64,000 nucleotides of DNA, from contig NZ_JAAMQU010000005.1 of assembly GCF_013522925.1 (NCBI RefSeq), positions 186,001 through 250,000 of the forward strand, in the 5' to 3' direction. Every line of letters starts with the position of its first letter. Within the stretch, counting starts at the first letter, position 1. The stretch comes from Pseudomonas japonica. Lineage in GTDB: Bacteria; Pseudomonadota; Gammaproteobacteria; Pseudomonadales; Pseudomonadaceae. Below are positions 54,011-62,399 of this stretch, piece by piece. The position numbers and the translations under genes were made by a program. Below the pieces are notes generated by a model. It made no database searches, was not told where the DNA came from, and worked only from the letters and a program-made list of their open reading frames with translations.

Positions 54011-56212
54011 ATGGCTTCGAGATCTTTCGGGAATACCCTGCGCCGGCTCTGGGCGCGGGATAAATTCAGCTACAGCGTGCGGGTATTCATCGCCCTGACA
54101 GGCAGCATGGCGTTGTGCTGGTCACGGAACGACCTGCATATGTTGATCCCTCTGTTCCTGGGGATCATTGCCAGCGCACTGGCCGAAACCGACGATAATT
54201 GGCAGGGCCGCCTCAATGCACTCCTGGTGACCTTGGTGTGCTTCAGCGTTGCGGCGTTCTCGGTAGAGCTACTGTTCCCCTACCCCATCATTTTTGTGGC
54301 GTCCATGGCGTTGGCCAGTTTCGCCCTGACCATGCTGGGGGCGCTGGGCGAGCGATACGGGGCCATTGCCTATGCCACGCTGATCCTCTCGGTGTACACC
54401 ATGATCGGTGTGGACCAACGAGGTGGCGAGCTCACCAGCTACTGGCATGAGCCAGCGTTGCTGGTCGCGGGCGCGGCCTGGTATGGGGTGCTCTCGGTCG
54501 TGTGGCAGGCCCTGTTCTCGAACCAGCCTGTACAGCAGGGGCTGGCCCGCGTGTTCCGCGAGCTGGGGCTGTACCTGAAGCTCAAATCCTCACTGTTCGA
54601 GCCTATCCGGGGGCTGGATGTAGAAGGGCGGCGGCTGGAACTGGCCCGGCAGAATGGCCGGGTCGTCGCCGCGCTGAACACCTCCAAGGAGATCATCTTC
54701 AATCGAGTTGGCAGTTCGCGCCCGGGCTCCAAGGTCAGCCGTTACCTGAAGCTGTATTTTCTGGCGCAAGACATTCATGAGCGGGCAAGCTCCACTCACT
54801 ACCCCTATAACGCACTCGCCGAAGCGTTCTTTCATAGCGATGTGCTGTTCCGCTGCCAGCGCTTGTTGCGTCAGCAGGGAAAAGCATGCGAACGCTTGTC
54901 CGAGACACTGCAACTGCGGCAGCCATTCATTTATGACGACACCTTTGCCGAAGCGTTGAGCGACCTTCACGCCTCGCTGGAGCACCTTCGCATCCAGAGC
55001 AACCCGGCATGGAAGGGTCTGCTGCGATCGCTGCGGGCGCTAGCGACCAACCTGGGCACATTGGACAGGCTGCTGAGCGATGCCAGTAACCCTGACATTC
55101 TCGCAGAAGCCACCGACAGCAGCCTGCTGGACCGTTCGCCACGCAGCTTCAAGGATGTATGGGCCCGCCTGCGGCAGAACCTTACCCCCACGTCGTTGCT
55201 GTTCCGCCATGCGTTGCGCCTGCCCCTGGCGCTGACCATAGGCTATGGCATGGTTCACCTTATTCACCCCAGCCAAGGCTACTGGATCATCCTCACCACG
55301 CTGTTCGTGTGCCAGCCAAGCTATGGTGCTACCCGGCGCAAGCTGGGCCAGCGAATCATCGGCACGGCTATCGGGCTCACCGCAGGCTGGGCACTGTTCG
55401 ACCTGTTCCCCAACCCTGTGGTGCAATCGCTGTTCGCGGTAGTGGCAGGCCTGGTGTTCTTCGTCAACCGCACCACGCGCTATACGCTGGCGACCGCGGC
55501 GATCACGCTGATGGTGCTGTTCTGTTTCAACCAGACGGGCAATGGCTATGGCCTGTTCCTGCCGCGGCTGCTGGATACCCTGCTGGGCAGCCTGATCGCC
55601 GGCCTGTGCGTGTTCCTGTTCCTGCCAGACTGGCAAGGCCGGCGCTTGAACAAGGTGCTGGCAAACACACTCAGCTGCAGCAGTGCCTACCTGCGGCAGA
55701 TCCTGAAGCAGTACGCCGAGGGCAAGCGCGACGACCTCGCCTACCGATTGGCCCGGCGCAACGCCCACAACGCGGACGCCGCCCTGTCCACCACGCTGTC
55801 GAACATGCTGTTGGAACCGGGGCACTTTCGCAAAGAAGCCGACGCCGGGTTCCGCTTTCTGGTGTTATCCCACACGCTGCTGAGCTATCTCTCCGGGCTG
55901 GGCGCGCACCGTGGCACCAGTTTGCCGGAGCCCGTACGCGAGGAACTGATAACCGGCGTGGGCGAGCAACTGGCCAATAGCCTGGAAGCAATAGCCAAGG
56001 GCCTGGCCGAACGCAGCAGCATTGCGGTGCATAACGAAGAGGAGCAGGCCCTGGCCGAGCATCTGGAACAGATGCCGGAGGAAATGGACGAGAGCCAACG
56101 CCTGGTACAAGCCCAGTTGGCCCTTATCGTTCGCCATCTCGCCCCGCTGCGCACCATGGCAGCGCACCTGGCGCAGCCCAAACCGGCCGCTACCCGCGCG
56201 CCCGTGCTCTAG
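54011..56212 (+). CDS. yccS: YccS-family inner-membrane protein
   Basis: A 733-residue membrane protein with two blocks of hydrophobic helices, one near the N-terminus (about 25-180) and one in the middle (about 395-560), separated and followed by long soluble parts. Its start MASRSFGNTLRRLWARDKFSYSVRVFIALTGSMALCW matches the YccS family; a longer frame from 53978 is possible. YccS/YhfK proteins resemble aromatic-acid efflux and fusaric-acid resistance proteins (FUSC-like fold). The substrate is unknown. It follows selO by 78 bases and is convergent with the cfcR-like gene over 24 bases, where a small hairpin lies. Confidence 0.85.
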   Translation: MASRSFGNTLRRLWARDKFSYSVRVFIALTGSMALCWSRNDLHMLIPLFLGIIASALAETDDNWQGRLNALLVTLVCFSVAAFSVELLFPYPIIFVASMALASFALTMLGALGERYGAIAYATLILSVYTMIGVDQRGGELTSYWHEPALLVAGAAWYGVLSVVWQALFSNQPVQQGLARVFRELGLYLKLKSSLFEPIRGLDVEGRRLELARQNGRVVAALNTSKEIIFNRVGSSRPGSKVSRYLKLYFLAQDIHERASSTHYPYNALAEAFFHSDVLFRCQRLLRQQGKACERLSETLQLRQPFIYDDTFAEALSDLHASLEHLRIQSNPAWKGLLRSLRALATNLGTLDRLLSDASNPDILAEATDSSLLDRSPRSFKDVWARLRQNLTPTSLLFRHALRLPLALTIGYGMVHLIHPSQGYWIILTTLFVCQPSYGATRRKLGQRIIGTAIGLTAGWALFDLFPNPVVQSLFAVVAGLVFFVNRTTRYTLATAAITLMVLFCFNQTGNGYGLFLPRLLDTLLGSLIAGLCVFLFLPDWQGRRLNKVLANTLSCSSAYLRQILKQYAEGKRDDLAYRLARRNAHNADAALSTTLSNMLLEPGHFRKEADAGFRFLVLSHTLLSYLSGLGAHRGTSLPEPVREELITGVGEQLANSLEAIAKGLAERSSIAVHNEEEQALAEHLEQMPEEMDESQRLVQAQLALIVRHLAPLRTMAAHLAQPKPAATRAPVL

Positions 56213-56226
56213 GCCGCAAACGGCCT
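56211..56226. terminator. Small hairpin in the yccS-cfcR convergent gap
   Basis: A perfect stem AGGCCG / CGGCCT with loop CAAA at the end of yccS, partly overlapping its stop. No T tract follows on either strand, so termination would be weak or rho-aided. Confidence 0.35.
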
Positions 56227-56236
56227 GTCGATGCGC

Positions 56237-58354
56237 TCAGGCGAAGTCCCACGGATACCTTGCCGGGAACTGGCCCGCATCCGTGGCCGTAAGCGGATGA
56301 GCTACCACGAAGCCCTGGATGTATTCACAATCGTTGTCCACCAGCCAGCGGTATTGCTCGGCGGTTTCCACGCCTTCCGCTATCACGGTGATGGAAAAGG
56401 CCTTGCACAGGCCGATGATCGAACGGGCAATCGCGGTATCGCGCTCGGAATGCGGCAAGCGGGCGATCAATTGCCGGTCCAGCTTCAGGGTATCGATGGG
56501 CAGGTCTCGAAGTATCTTCAGCGAACAATGGTCCCAGCCGAAATCGTCCAGCGCCACCCGCACGCCCAGGCCCCTTAGCAATGAGAGCTGGCGGCGGGTT
56601 TCTTCAGGGTTGTGCAACAGCGAGGGCTCCACGACCTCGATCTCCAGCTGGTGTGGCATCAGGCCGTTGGCCGAGATCGCGTGCTGCAGTTCGGCAATCA
56701 GGTTAGGCATACTGAACTGGGCATTACTCAGGCTTATCCCCAGGACAAGGTCATCATCAAAACGCTCCCGCCATTGCCGACGTTGCGACGCGCCTTCCTG
56801 ATAGATCCAGGACGTCAGCCGGCTGATCAGCCGTGCCTCTTCCAGGAGGGGAATAAACAGCCCTGGAGGCACGTCACCCACGCTCGGGTGCTGCCACCGC
56901 AACAGCGCTTCGAAGCCCCGCAGGCGACCATCGGCCAAGCGAACCTGCGGCTGGTAAACGAGGGAGAATTCCTTGTGCTCGATCGCCGCAGAGACGCTCT
57001 CCTCCAACAGCAGCCGGGAACGCGCCCTTACGTTCAGGTCCTGGTCGTAATAGCGGTACTGCTGTTTGCCGGCCTGCTTGGCGGCGTACATGGCGATGTC
57101 GGCCGCACGCAAGAGGTGTTCGAGGTTCACGCCACATTCAGGATAGGTGGCAATCCCGATGCTCACTCCCAGGCTGACTTCCAAGCCATCGATCTGGGTG
57201 CAACTGCGCATGCGCTCCAGGATCTTTTCAGCGACCTTCGCCGCTTGCTCGGGGTAGTCCAGGGTGTCCAGCAAGGCTGTGAACTCATCGCCGCCAATAC
57301 GCCCGATGATGTCGTACGGGCGCAACAACGCCTTGAGCTGCGTGGCGACCCAACGCAGCACACGGTCGCCAGCATCATGGCCATGGGTGTCGTTGATCCG
57401 CTTGAAGCCATCCATGTCCAGATAAAGGAGGGCCTGGCTTTTCTCGGGCCGCTCGTTACGTACCAGGGCGCTTTCAACGGTCTGGTAGAAGCCGCGGCGG
57501 TTGAGCAGCCCCGTGAGTGGATCGGTGACCGCCTGGAATTCGAGCTGCTGATGCAGGTTGCGGACCACGGACATGTCCTGGACCGTAAGCACCATGGCTT
57601 TTTCCGAAGCCAGCGGTGCACAGGACAGGGACACCGGCAAGGATTGGCCTGAGTAGGTTCTCAGTACCGCGTCGTGCACGCGGTGGATGTCGCGCAGGGT
57701 GTAGGCACGGAAGAACTCGGATTCGTGCCAGCTGGCCACGCTGGGCTTTTCGATGAAGTCCAGCAAGCGCGCGCTCTGCAATTCATCGATGGTTGCGCCC
57801 AGCAGCCGGGAGATGGCGGGGTTGGCGAAGCGAATATTGCCGATCTCGTCGATAACCAGAATACCCTCGGCCGCATTCTCCAGTACCGACGCGTTGAAGG
57901 CCCGCGCCGTTTCCAGATCCCGTGTCAGCCGCTGCAATTCACGTCGGCTGCGCTGCTGCTCCAGGATGGCTTGCACCTTGGGCTTGAGAATTTCCGGGTC
58001 CACGGGCTTGAACAGGTAGTCCACGGCACCGTTGGCGTAGCCCTTGAGCACCGCGGCATCGGATTGCTCGTTGGCCGTGAGGAAAATGATCGGCGTAAGG
58101 CGGGTGCGCTGGCTGCCTTTCATCAACCTGGCGACTTCAAAGCCGTCCATGCCGGGCATTTGCACGTCCAGCAATACCAGGTCCACTTCGTGCTGGAGCA
58201 GCAGGCCAAGAGCCTCGACGCCCGAGGGCGCGGTCATCACCTGCCAATCCTGACGCTCCAACAGCGCCCTCATGCTCAGAAGATTCTCGGGATAGTCGTC
58301 CACCACAAGGATGGTCGATCGGTCTTCAGTCGGTCTGGTGTGCGCGCGATCCAT
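56237..58354 (-). CDS. cfcR: CfcR-like response regulator with PAS, GGDEF and EAL domains
   Basis: A 705-residue cytosolic protein. Receiver domain (about 10-135) with phosphorylation aspartate near residue 63 in LVLLDVQMPG; PAS domain; GGDEF domain with intact GGDEF near residue 354 and an RxxD inhibitory site (RPYDIIGRIGGDEF); EAL domain from about 470 with FEALLRW and DDFG but a changed loop (WDHC in place of TGYS). Synthesis is therefore likely and hydrolysis doubtful. Position before fba matches P. putida cfcR, whose product raises c-di-GMP in stationary phase under RpoS control and is tuned by the hybrid kinase CfcA. The start is set by GAGAAG upstream; an earlier ATG/GTG is possible. 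A CTAGAGT element near 58411-58417 is RpoS-like. Confidence 0.85.
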   Translation of the reverse strand: MDRAHTRPTEDRSTILVVDDYPENLLSMRALLERQDWQVMTAPSGVEALGLLLQHEVDLVLLDVQMPGMDGFEVARLMKGSQRTRLTPIIFLTANEQSDAAVLKGYANGAVDYLFKPVDPEILKPKVQAILEQQRSRRELQRLTRDLETARAFNASVLENAAEGILVIDEIGNIRFANPAISRLLGATIDELQSARLLDFIEKPSVASWHESEFFRAYTLRDIHRVHDAVLRTYSGQSLPVSLSCAPLASEKAMVLTVQDMSVVRNLHQQLEFQAVTDPLTGLLNRRGFYQTVESALVRNERPEKSQALLYLDMDGFKRINDTHGHDAGDRVLRWVATQLKALLRPYDIIGRIGGDEFTALLDTLDYPEQAAKVAEKILERMRSCTQIDGLEVSLGVSIGIATYPECGVNLEHLLRAADIAMYAAKQAGKQQYRYYDQDLNVRARSRLLLEESVSAAIEHKEFSLVYQPQVRLADGRLRGFEALLRWQHPSVGDVPPGLFIPLLEEARLISRLTSWIYQEGASQRRQWRERFDDDLVLGISLSNAQFSMPNLIAELQHAISANGLMPHQLEIEVVEPSLLHNPEETRRQLSLLRGLGVRVALDDFGWDHCSLKILRDLPIDTLKLDRQLIARLPHSERDTAIARSIIGLCKAFSITVIAEGVETAEQYRWLVDNDCEYIQGFVVAHPLTATDAGQFPARYPWDFA

Positions 58355-58530
58355 GCTACTTCTCATCAAGGTGGCCACAAGCCAGCGTTCGCTGGGCCCG
58401 GGTAGGAGACACTCTAGCCTCGCTTTTGTCGCTTAACGCAACGGGAAAACTCTCATTTTGTGACGTAGCTGACGAACGGTAAGTTGCTGAAACGTACCGA
58501 ATCAAGGGGTTAGGCGATGCCGACAAACGG

Positions 58531-58552
58531 TTGGCGCCAAAGGGATGGCGCC
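58531..58552. repeat. Palindromes TTGGCGCCAA and GGCGCC in the cfcR-lyase gap
   Basis: TTGGCGCCAA (58531-58540) is a perfect 10-bp palindrome and GGCGCC (58547-58552) repeats its core after 14 bases. They lie in the 332-base divergent gap (58355-58686) between cfcR and the lyase. They could bind a dimeric regulator. No gene is supported in this gap. Confidence 0.4.
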
Positions 58553-58578
58553 GCATTGCAAACAGTGTATCGTCTTTT

Positions 58579-58629
58579 ACATACAAAGGGAGGCCACCTT
58601 TATATGTGCCCGGATTGTTCCGGGTTTTT
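58579..58629 (+). promoter_or_regulatory. Two-hairpin leader with terminator-like stem before the PL7 lyase gene
   Basis: First hairpin 58579-58607: an 11-bp stem with one mismatch (ACATACAAAGG / CCTTTATATGT) around GAGGCCA. Second hairpin 58609-58624: perfect stem CCCGGA / TCCGGG with loop TTGT, then TTTTT (58625-58629). The second looks like a rho-independent terminator on the lyase strand, 57 bases upstream of its start. The upstream gene (cfcR) is on the other strand, so it cannot be that gene's terminator. It may be an attenuator or the end of a small RNA. Confidence 0.6.
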
Positions 58630-58686
58630 CATCACATTTATTCGGCCATTAACTTTTCTTCAGTTTAGTAGTGTAGGTGAAATATC

Positions 58687-59361
58687 ATGATCGACCTCTC
58701 CACCTGGAACCTCAGCATCCCCGTCGGCAGCCCTGCGAAGACGATCGAAACGCCAGCATTGGTGAAGGGTTACAAGGACTCTTACTTCCGCGCCGATAAT
58801 GGCACTCTGTTCTTCTGGGCCCCGGTTACCGGGTCCACTACCAAGAGCGCGAAATACCCACGCAGCGAACTGCGTGAAACCAATGCCGATGGTTCGCTTC
58901 GCAACTGGAAGTACCCTGCTGCCAACAACTTCCTGCGTGCCAGCCTGACTGTCAACAAGGTGCCATCGACCGGCAAGGTCGTTATCGGTCAGATCCACCA
59001 GTACGACAGCAACGAGCCGATGGTAAAGCTGGAATACCAGTACAAGACCAGCAGCAAGACCGGCAACATCGTCGCCAAGCTGCGTTCTTCGCCTTCGCAG
59101 GACGAGCCAACGGTGATTCAGGTTGGTACCGGTGTTCCGTTGAACAGCAAGTTTGACTACACAATCAACTTGAGCCCTGGCGGCATGCTGACGATTGACG
59201 CGGCCAACTACCACTGGGCGAAACAGTTGAGCACCGGCTGGAAAACCAAAGACCTGTACTTCAAGGCAGGCGTGTACGTACAGGACAACGCCGGTTATTC
59301 CTCCGAGGGTGGCCAGGTGACCTTCACCAAGCTGGAAATCAGCCATGTGAAAGGTTCCTGA
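58687..59361 (+). CDS. Alginate lyase of polysaccharide lyase family 7
   Basis: A 224-residue beta-jelly-roll lyase. The three conserved strands are present: YPRSELRE, GQIHQYD and YFKAGVYVQDN, which hold the catalytic arginine, histidine, glutamine and tyrosine. It cuts alginate by beta-elimination at the mannuronate/guluronate link. The sequence is close to PA1167 as I remember it. There is no signal peptide, so it either stays in the cytosol or leaves by an unknown route. The start is fixed by the short frame; GTGTAGGTGAA precedes it without a strong ribosome site. Its place between cfcR and fba appears to be an insertion relative to P. putida. A strong terminator follows. Confidence 0.92.
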   Translation: MIDLSTWNLSIPVGSPAKTIETPALVKGYKDSYFRADNGTLFFWAPVTGSTTKSAKYPRSELRETNADGSLRNWKYPAANNFLRASLTVNKVPSTGKVVIGQIHQYDSNEPMVKLEYQYKTSSKTGNIVAKLRSSPSQDEPTVIQVGTGVPLNSKFDYTINLSPGGMLTIDAANYHWAKQLSTGWKTKDLYFKAGVYVQDNAGYSSEGGQVTFTKLEISHVKGS

Positions 59362-59399
59362 TTTATAGGTACTCCACCTGACGGCGAGCCCCTATAAAC

Positions 59400-59450
59400 A
59401 AAGCGGCGCGTAACGCTCTCTTATCGAGCTGTTACGCGCCGCTTTTTTTT
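59400..59450. terminator. Bidirectional terminator between the lyase and fba
   Basis: A perfect 15-bp stem AAAGCGGCGCGTAAC (59400-59414) and GTTACGCGCCGCTTT (59431-59445), extended by an inner GCTC/GAGC pair, followed by TTTTT to 59450 on the plus strand. The minus side has a shorter T-rich tract. It lies between the convergent ends of the lyase and fba and can serve both. Confidence 0.92.
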
Positions 59451-59472
59451 GCGCTGCGCTTATATATGAAAC

Positions 59473-60537
59473 TTAGTTGACCTTGGCGGCCAATTCACCT
59501 TTCGCATAGCGCTGGAACATCACTTCCAGGGACAATGGCTTGATCTTCGAGGCATGGCCGGCTGTACCAAACGCTTCATAGCGAGCAATGCACACATCGC
59601 GCATTGCGGTAACGGTGTACGCCAGGTATTTACGCGGGTCGAACTCGCTGGGGTTCTGCGCCATGAAGCGGCGGATCGCGCCAGTAGAGGCCAGGCGAAG
59701 GTCTGTGTCGATGTTCACCTTGCGCACGCCGTGCTTGATACCTTCGACGATCTCCTCGACCGGCACGCCGTAGGTTTCTTTGATGTCGCCACCGAACTCA
59801 TTGATGATCGCCAGCCAGTCCTGCGGTACCGAGGACGAGCCGTGCATTACCAAGTGGGTATTGGGGATGCGCTTGTGGATTTCCTTGATACGGTCGATCG
59901 CCAGCACGTCGCCGGTAGGCGGCTTGGTGAACTTGTAAGCACCGTGGCTGGTACCGATGGCGATGGCCAGGGCGTCGACCTGAGTCCGCTTGACGAAGTC
60001 CGCAGCTTCTTCGGGGTCGGTCAGCATCTGGCTGTGGTCCAGGATACCTTCGGCGCCCACACCATCTTCTTCACCGGCCTGGCCGGTTTCCAGCGAGCCC
60101 AGGCAGCCCAGTTCGCCTTCTACCGACACGCCACAGGCGTGGGCGAACGCGACGGTTTGCTGGGTAACACGTACGTTGTAGTCGTAGTCGGACGGGGTTT
60201 TACCGTCTTCCTTCAGCGAGCCGTCCATCATCACCGAGCTGAAGCCCAGCTGGATAGAACGCTGGCAGACGTCGGGGCTGGTACCGTGGTCCTGGTGCAT
60301 CACCACCGGGATGTGCGGAAATTCCTCGACGGCGGCGAGAATCAAGTGGCGCAGGAACGGTGCGCCAGCGTATTTGCGAGCACCCGCGGACGCTTGAACG
60401 ATCACTGGCGAGTCGGTCTTGTCGGCCGCTTCCATGATCGCGCGCATCTGCTCAAGGTTGTTCACGTTGAACGCCGGAACGCCGTAGCCGAATTCGGCGG
60501 CGTGGTCCAGCAACTGGCGCATGCTAATCAGTGCCAT
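59473..60537 (-). CDS. fba: Class II fructose-1,6-bisphosphate aldolase
   Basis: A 354-residue zinc-dependent aldolase of the CbbA subtype, interconverting fructose-1,6-bisphosphate and two triose phosphates. Zinc-ligand and substrate segments include [14 protein letters not shown] (about residues 75-88), [30 protein letters not shown] and [10 protein letters not shown]. Pseudomonads use it mainly for gluconeogenesis and triose recycling. It is the last gene of the minus-strand series tkt-epd-pgk-lipoprotein genes-fba and may have its own promoter in the 182-base gap upstream. Confidence 0.96.
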   Translation of the reverse strand: MALISMRQLLDHAAEFGYGVPAFNVNNLEQMRAIMEAADKTDSPVIVQASAGARKYAGAPFLRHLILAAVEEFPHIPVVMHQDHGTSPDVCQRSIQLGFSSVMMDGSLKEDGKTPSDYDYNVRVTQQTVAFAHACGVSVEGELGCLGSLETGQAGEEDGVGAEGILDHSQMLTDPEEAADFVKRTQVDALAIAIGTSHGAYKFTKPPTGDVLAIDRIKEIHKRIPNTHLVMHGSSSVPQDWLAIINEFGGDIKETYGVPVEEIVEGIKHGVRKVNIDTDLRLASTGAIRRFMAQNPSEFDPRKYLAYTVTAMRDVCIARYEAFGTAGHASKIKPLSLEVMFQRYAKGELAAKVN

Positions 60538-60645
60538 GGTGTGTATCTCTCCCGGTCCAGGGTCGTTTAAGGTGCAAGCGCGGCCACCAAAGCGACCGCC
60601 CTACAGGCTAGCCACGGGCCATCACGTGGGCCCGGGGGGTGTTCA

Positions 60646-60713
60646 CGGGGCCATGTACGGCCCCGGCCAATCAAATCGTGGACAGCAACCACCGCCTTGC
60701 CGAGGCAAGGCGG
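60646..60713 (-). promoter_or_regulatory. Pair of hairpins between the small lipoprotein gene and fba
   Basis: Perfect stems CGGGGCC / GGCCCCG (60646-60665, 6-base loop) and CCGCCTTGC / GCAAGGCGG (60692-60713, tetraloop CGAG) lie just after the small lipoprotein gene. Neither has a T tract on the minus strand. They could form a weak terminator, RNA stabiliser or processing site in the mRNA that continues to fba. Confidence 0.4.
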
Positions 60714-60719
60714 CCCAGG

Positions 60720-60923
60720 TCAACGCGACCCGCAATCCTGCAGGTTGTTAGCGCCTGTGGTCGGATCACCTGTCGCGTTGGTTTGCACACGCTGGTCATT
60801 CTGATTGCTCGGCAGCTCCACCGGAGCAGGGCTGAATACCTCGCACGCACTGCGCTCGCCACCGAACATCGAACAACCTGACAACACAAGCAGAGAGCAG
60901 GCCAACGCAAGAACACGCTTCAT
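60720..60923 (-). CDS. Small lipoprotein (67 residues), unknown function
   Basis: A signal peptide MKRVLALACSLLVLSGCSM with lipobox LSGC, giving a mature lipoprotein of about 50 residues. The mature part has two further cysteines (SACEVF, LQDCGS) that could form a disulfide bond in the periplasm. It is the last gene before fba on the same strand and lies 63 bases after the second small lipoprotein gene. The start is supported by GGAGTC upstream (AAAGGAGTCCATC). No family was recognised. The site between fba and pgk holds hypothetical genes in P. putida as I recall. Confidence 0.75.
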   Translation of the reverse strand: MKRVLALACSLLVLSGCSMFGGERSACEVFSPAPVELPSNQNDQRVQTNATGDPTTGANNLQDCGSR

Positions 60924-60986
60924 GATGGACTCCTTTCACGTACCGGGATGGTTTTCAAAAGACCGCCCCGCTGAACGTTCGTTGCC

Positions 60987-61226
60987 TCATGGGCACGGCA
61001 CCATGCTTTCGGCGGTGTCCGCTTCGTCGTTATCCATGGCCTCCTGGCCCTGCCGCTTGTCAATCACCGGCGCCGTCTCGGCTTGCCACCGCGCGCGCCA
61101 ATTGGCGTGGTCGCCCTCCGGGGTACAGCGCTCAGCGGCGGTACCCTCCTTTTGCTGCCGACTGGCCTCATGGCTACACGCCATAAGGCCACAGGCGAGG
61201 GTGAGAACAAGCGCGCCGCGAATCAC
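60987..61226 (-). CDS. Small lipoprotein (79 residues), unknown function
   Basis: Signal peptide MIRGALVLTLACGLMACSHEA with lipobox LMAC, mature part about 64 residues, acidic C-terminus (MDNDEADTAESMVPCP) and two more cysteines in ERCTPEG and VPCP. It starts only 6 bases after the pgk stop (on the minus strand) with AGCTCCGTG upstream, so it is made with pgk. Sequence has no match I know. The paired cysteines at each end of the mature part are like those of the next lipoprotein, suggesting a related or parallel role, unproven. Confidence 0.72.
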   Translation of the reverse strand: MIRGALVLTLACGLMACSHEASRQQKEGTAAERCTPEGDHANWRARWQAETAPVIDKRQGQEAMDNDEADTAESMVPCP

Positions 61227-61232
61227 GGAGCT

Positions 61233-62396
61233 TCAGCCTTTTGCCCGCTGTTCGAGCATCTCGACTGCAGGCAATACCTTGCCTTCTACAAATTCCAGGA
61301 AGGCGCCGCCGCCCGTGGAGATGTAGGAAATATCACCGGCAACACCATACTTGTCGATGGCCGCAAGGGTATCGCCACCACCCGCGATGGAAAACGCCGG
61401 GCTTTGGGCGATGCCTTTGGCCAGAACCTTGGTGCCGTTCCCGAACTGGTCGAATTCGAACACACCGACCGGGCCGTTCCACAGAATAGTCTTGGCGCTT
61501 TTGAGCAGCTCGGCGAACTGCTCCGCGGTTTTCGGGCCGATGTCCAGGATCATGTCATCGTCGGCAACGTCGGCGATATCCTTCACCGTCGCTACGGCGC
61601 TTTCAGCGAATTCCTTGGCCACGACCACGTCCACGGGCAGCGGCACGCTCACTTTGGCCGCGATCGCGCGGGCGGTGTCGAGCAGGTCCGGCTCGTGGAG
61701 GGACTTGCCTACCTTGTGCCCAGCGGCTGCCAGGAAGGTATTGGCGATACCACCGCCCACGATCAACTGGTCGCAGACAGTACTCAGGCTGTTCAATACG
61801 TCCAGCTTGGTGGACACCTTGGAGCCTGCGACGATGGCCGCCATGGGTTTGGCCGGCGCCTTCAGCGCCTTGCCCAAGGCGTCCAGCTCAGCGGCCAGCA
61901 ATGGGCCGGCAGCCGCGACCTTGGCAAATTTCGCCACACCGTGGGTAGAGCCTTCGGCCCGGTGTGCGGTGCCGAAGGCATCCATTACGAACACGTCGCA
62001 CAGGGCGGCGTACTTCTGCGCCAGCTCGTCGGCGTTCTTTTTCTCACCCTTGTTGAAGCGCACGTTCTCGAACAGCACTACGTTACCTGGCTCGACCGTG
62101 ACCCCGTCGAGGTAGTCGGACACCAGCGCCACGTCGCGGCCCAATGCCTTGGTCAGGTACTCGGCCACAGGCTTGAGGCTGTTGTCGGCAGAGAACTCGC
62201 CTTCCACCGGACGGCCCAGATGCGAGCACACCATCACGGCGGCGCCTTTTTCCAGCGCCAGCTTGATGGTGGGCAGCGAAGCGACGATACGCGCGTCACT
62301 GGCTACCACGCCGTCCTTGATCGGAACGTTCAGGTCTTCGCGAATCAGCACGCGCTTGCCTTGAAGGTCCAGGTCGCTCATTTTCAACACGGTCAT
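61233..62396 (-). CDS. pgk: Phosphoglycerate kinase
   Basis: A 387-residue cytosolic kinase interconverting 1,3-bisphosphoglycerate and 3-phosphoglycerate. N-terminal segment [18 protein letters not shown], then [15 protein letters not shown] and [16 protein letters not shown] for substrate binding; the C-terminal domain has [22 protein letters not shown]-like [15 protein letters not shown] and [16 protein letters not shown] for nucleotide binding. An alternative start at MSDLDLQ (codon 6) is possible. It lies 3 bases after epd on the minus strand. Confidence 0.97.
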   Translation of the reverse strand: MTVLKMSDLDLQGKRVLIREDLNVPIKDGVVASDARIVASLPTIKLALEKGAAVMVCSHLGRPVEGEFSADNSLKPVAEYLTKALGRDVALVSDYLDGVTVEPGNVVLFENVRFNKGEKKNADELAQKYAALCDVFVMDAFGTAHRAEGSTHGVAKFAKVAAAGPLLAAELDALGKALKAPAKPMAAIVAGSKVSTKLDVLNSLSTVCDQLIVGGGIANTFLAAAGHKVGKSLHEPDLLDTARAIAAKVSVPLPVDVVVAKEFAESAVATVKDIADVADDDMILDIGPKTAEQFAELLKSAKTILWNGPVGVFEFDQFGNGTKVLAKGIAQSPAFSIAGGGDTLAAIDKYGVAGDISYISTGGGAFLEFVEGKVLPAVEMLEQRAKG

Positions 62397-62399
62397 GTG

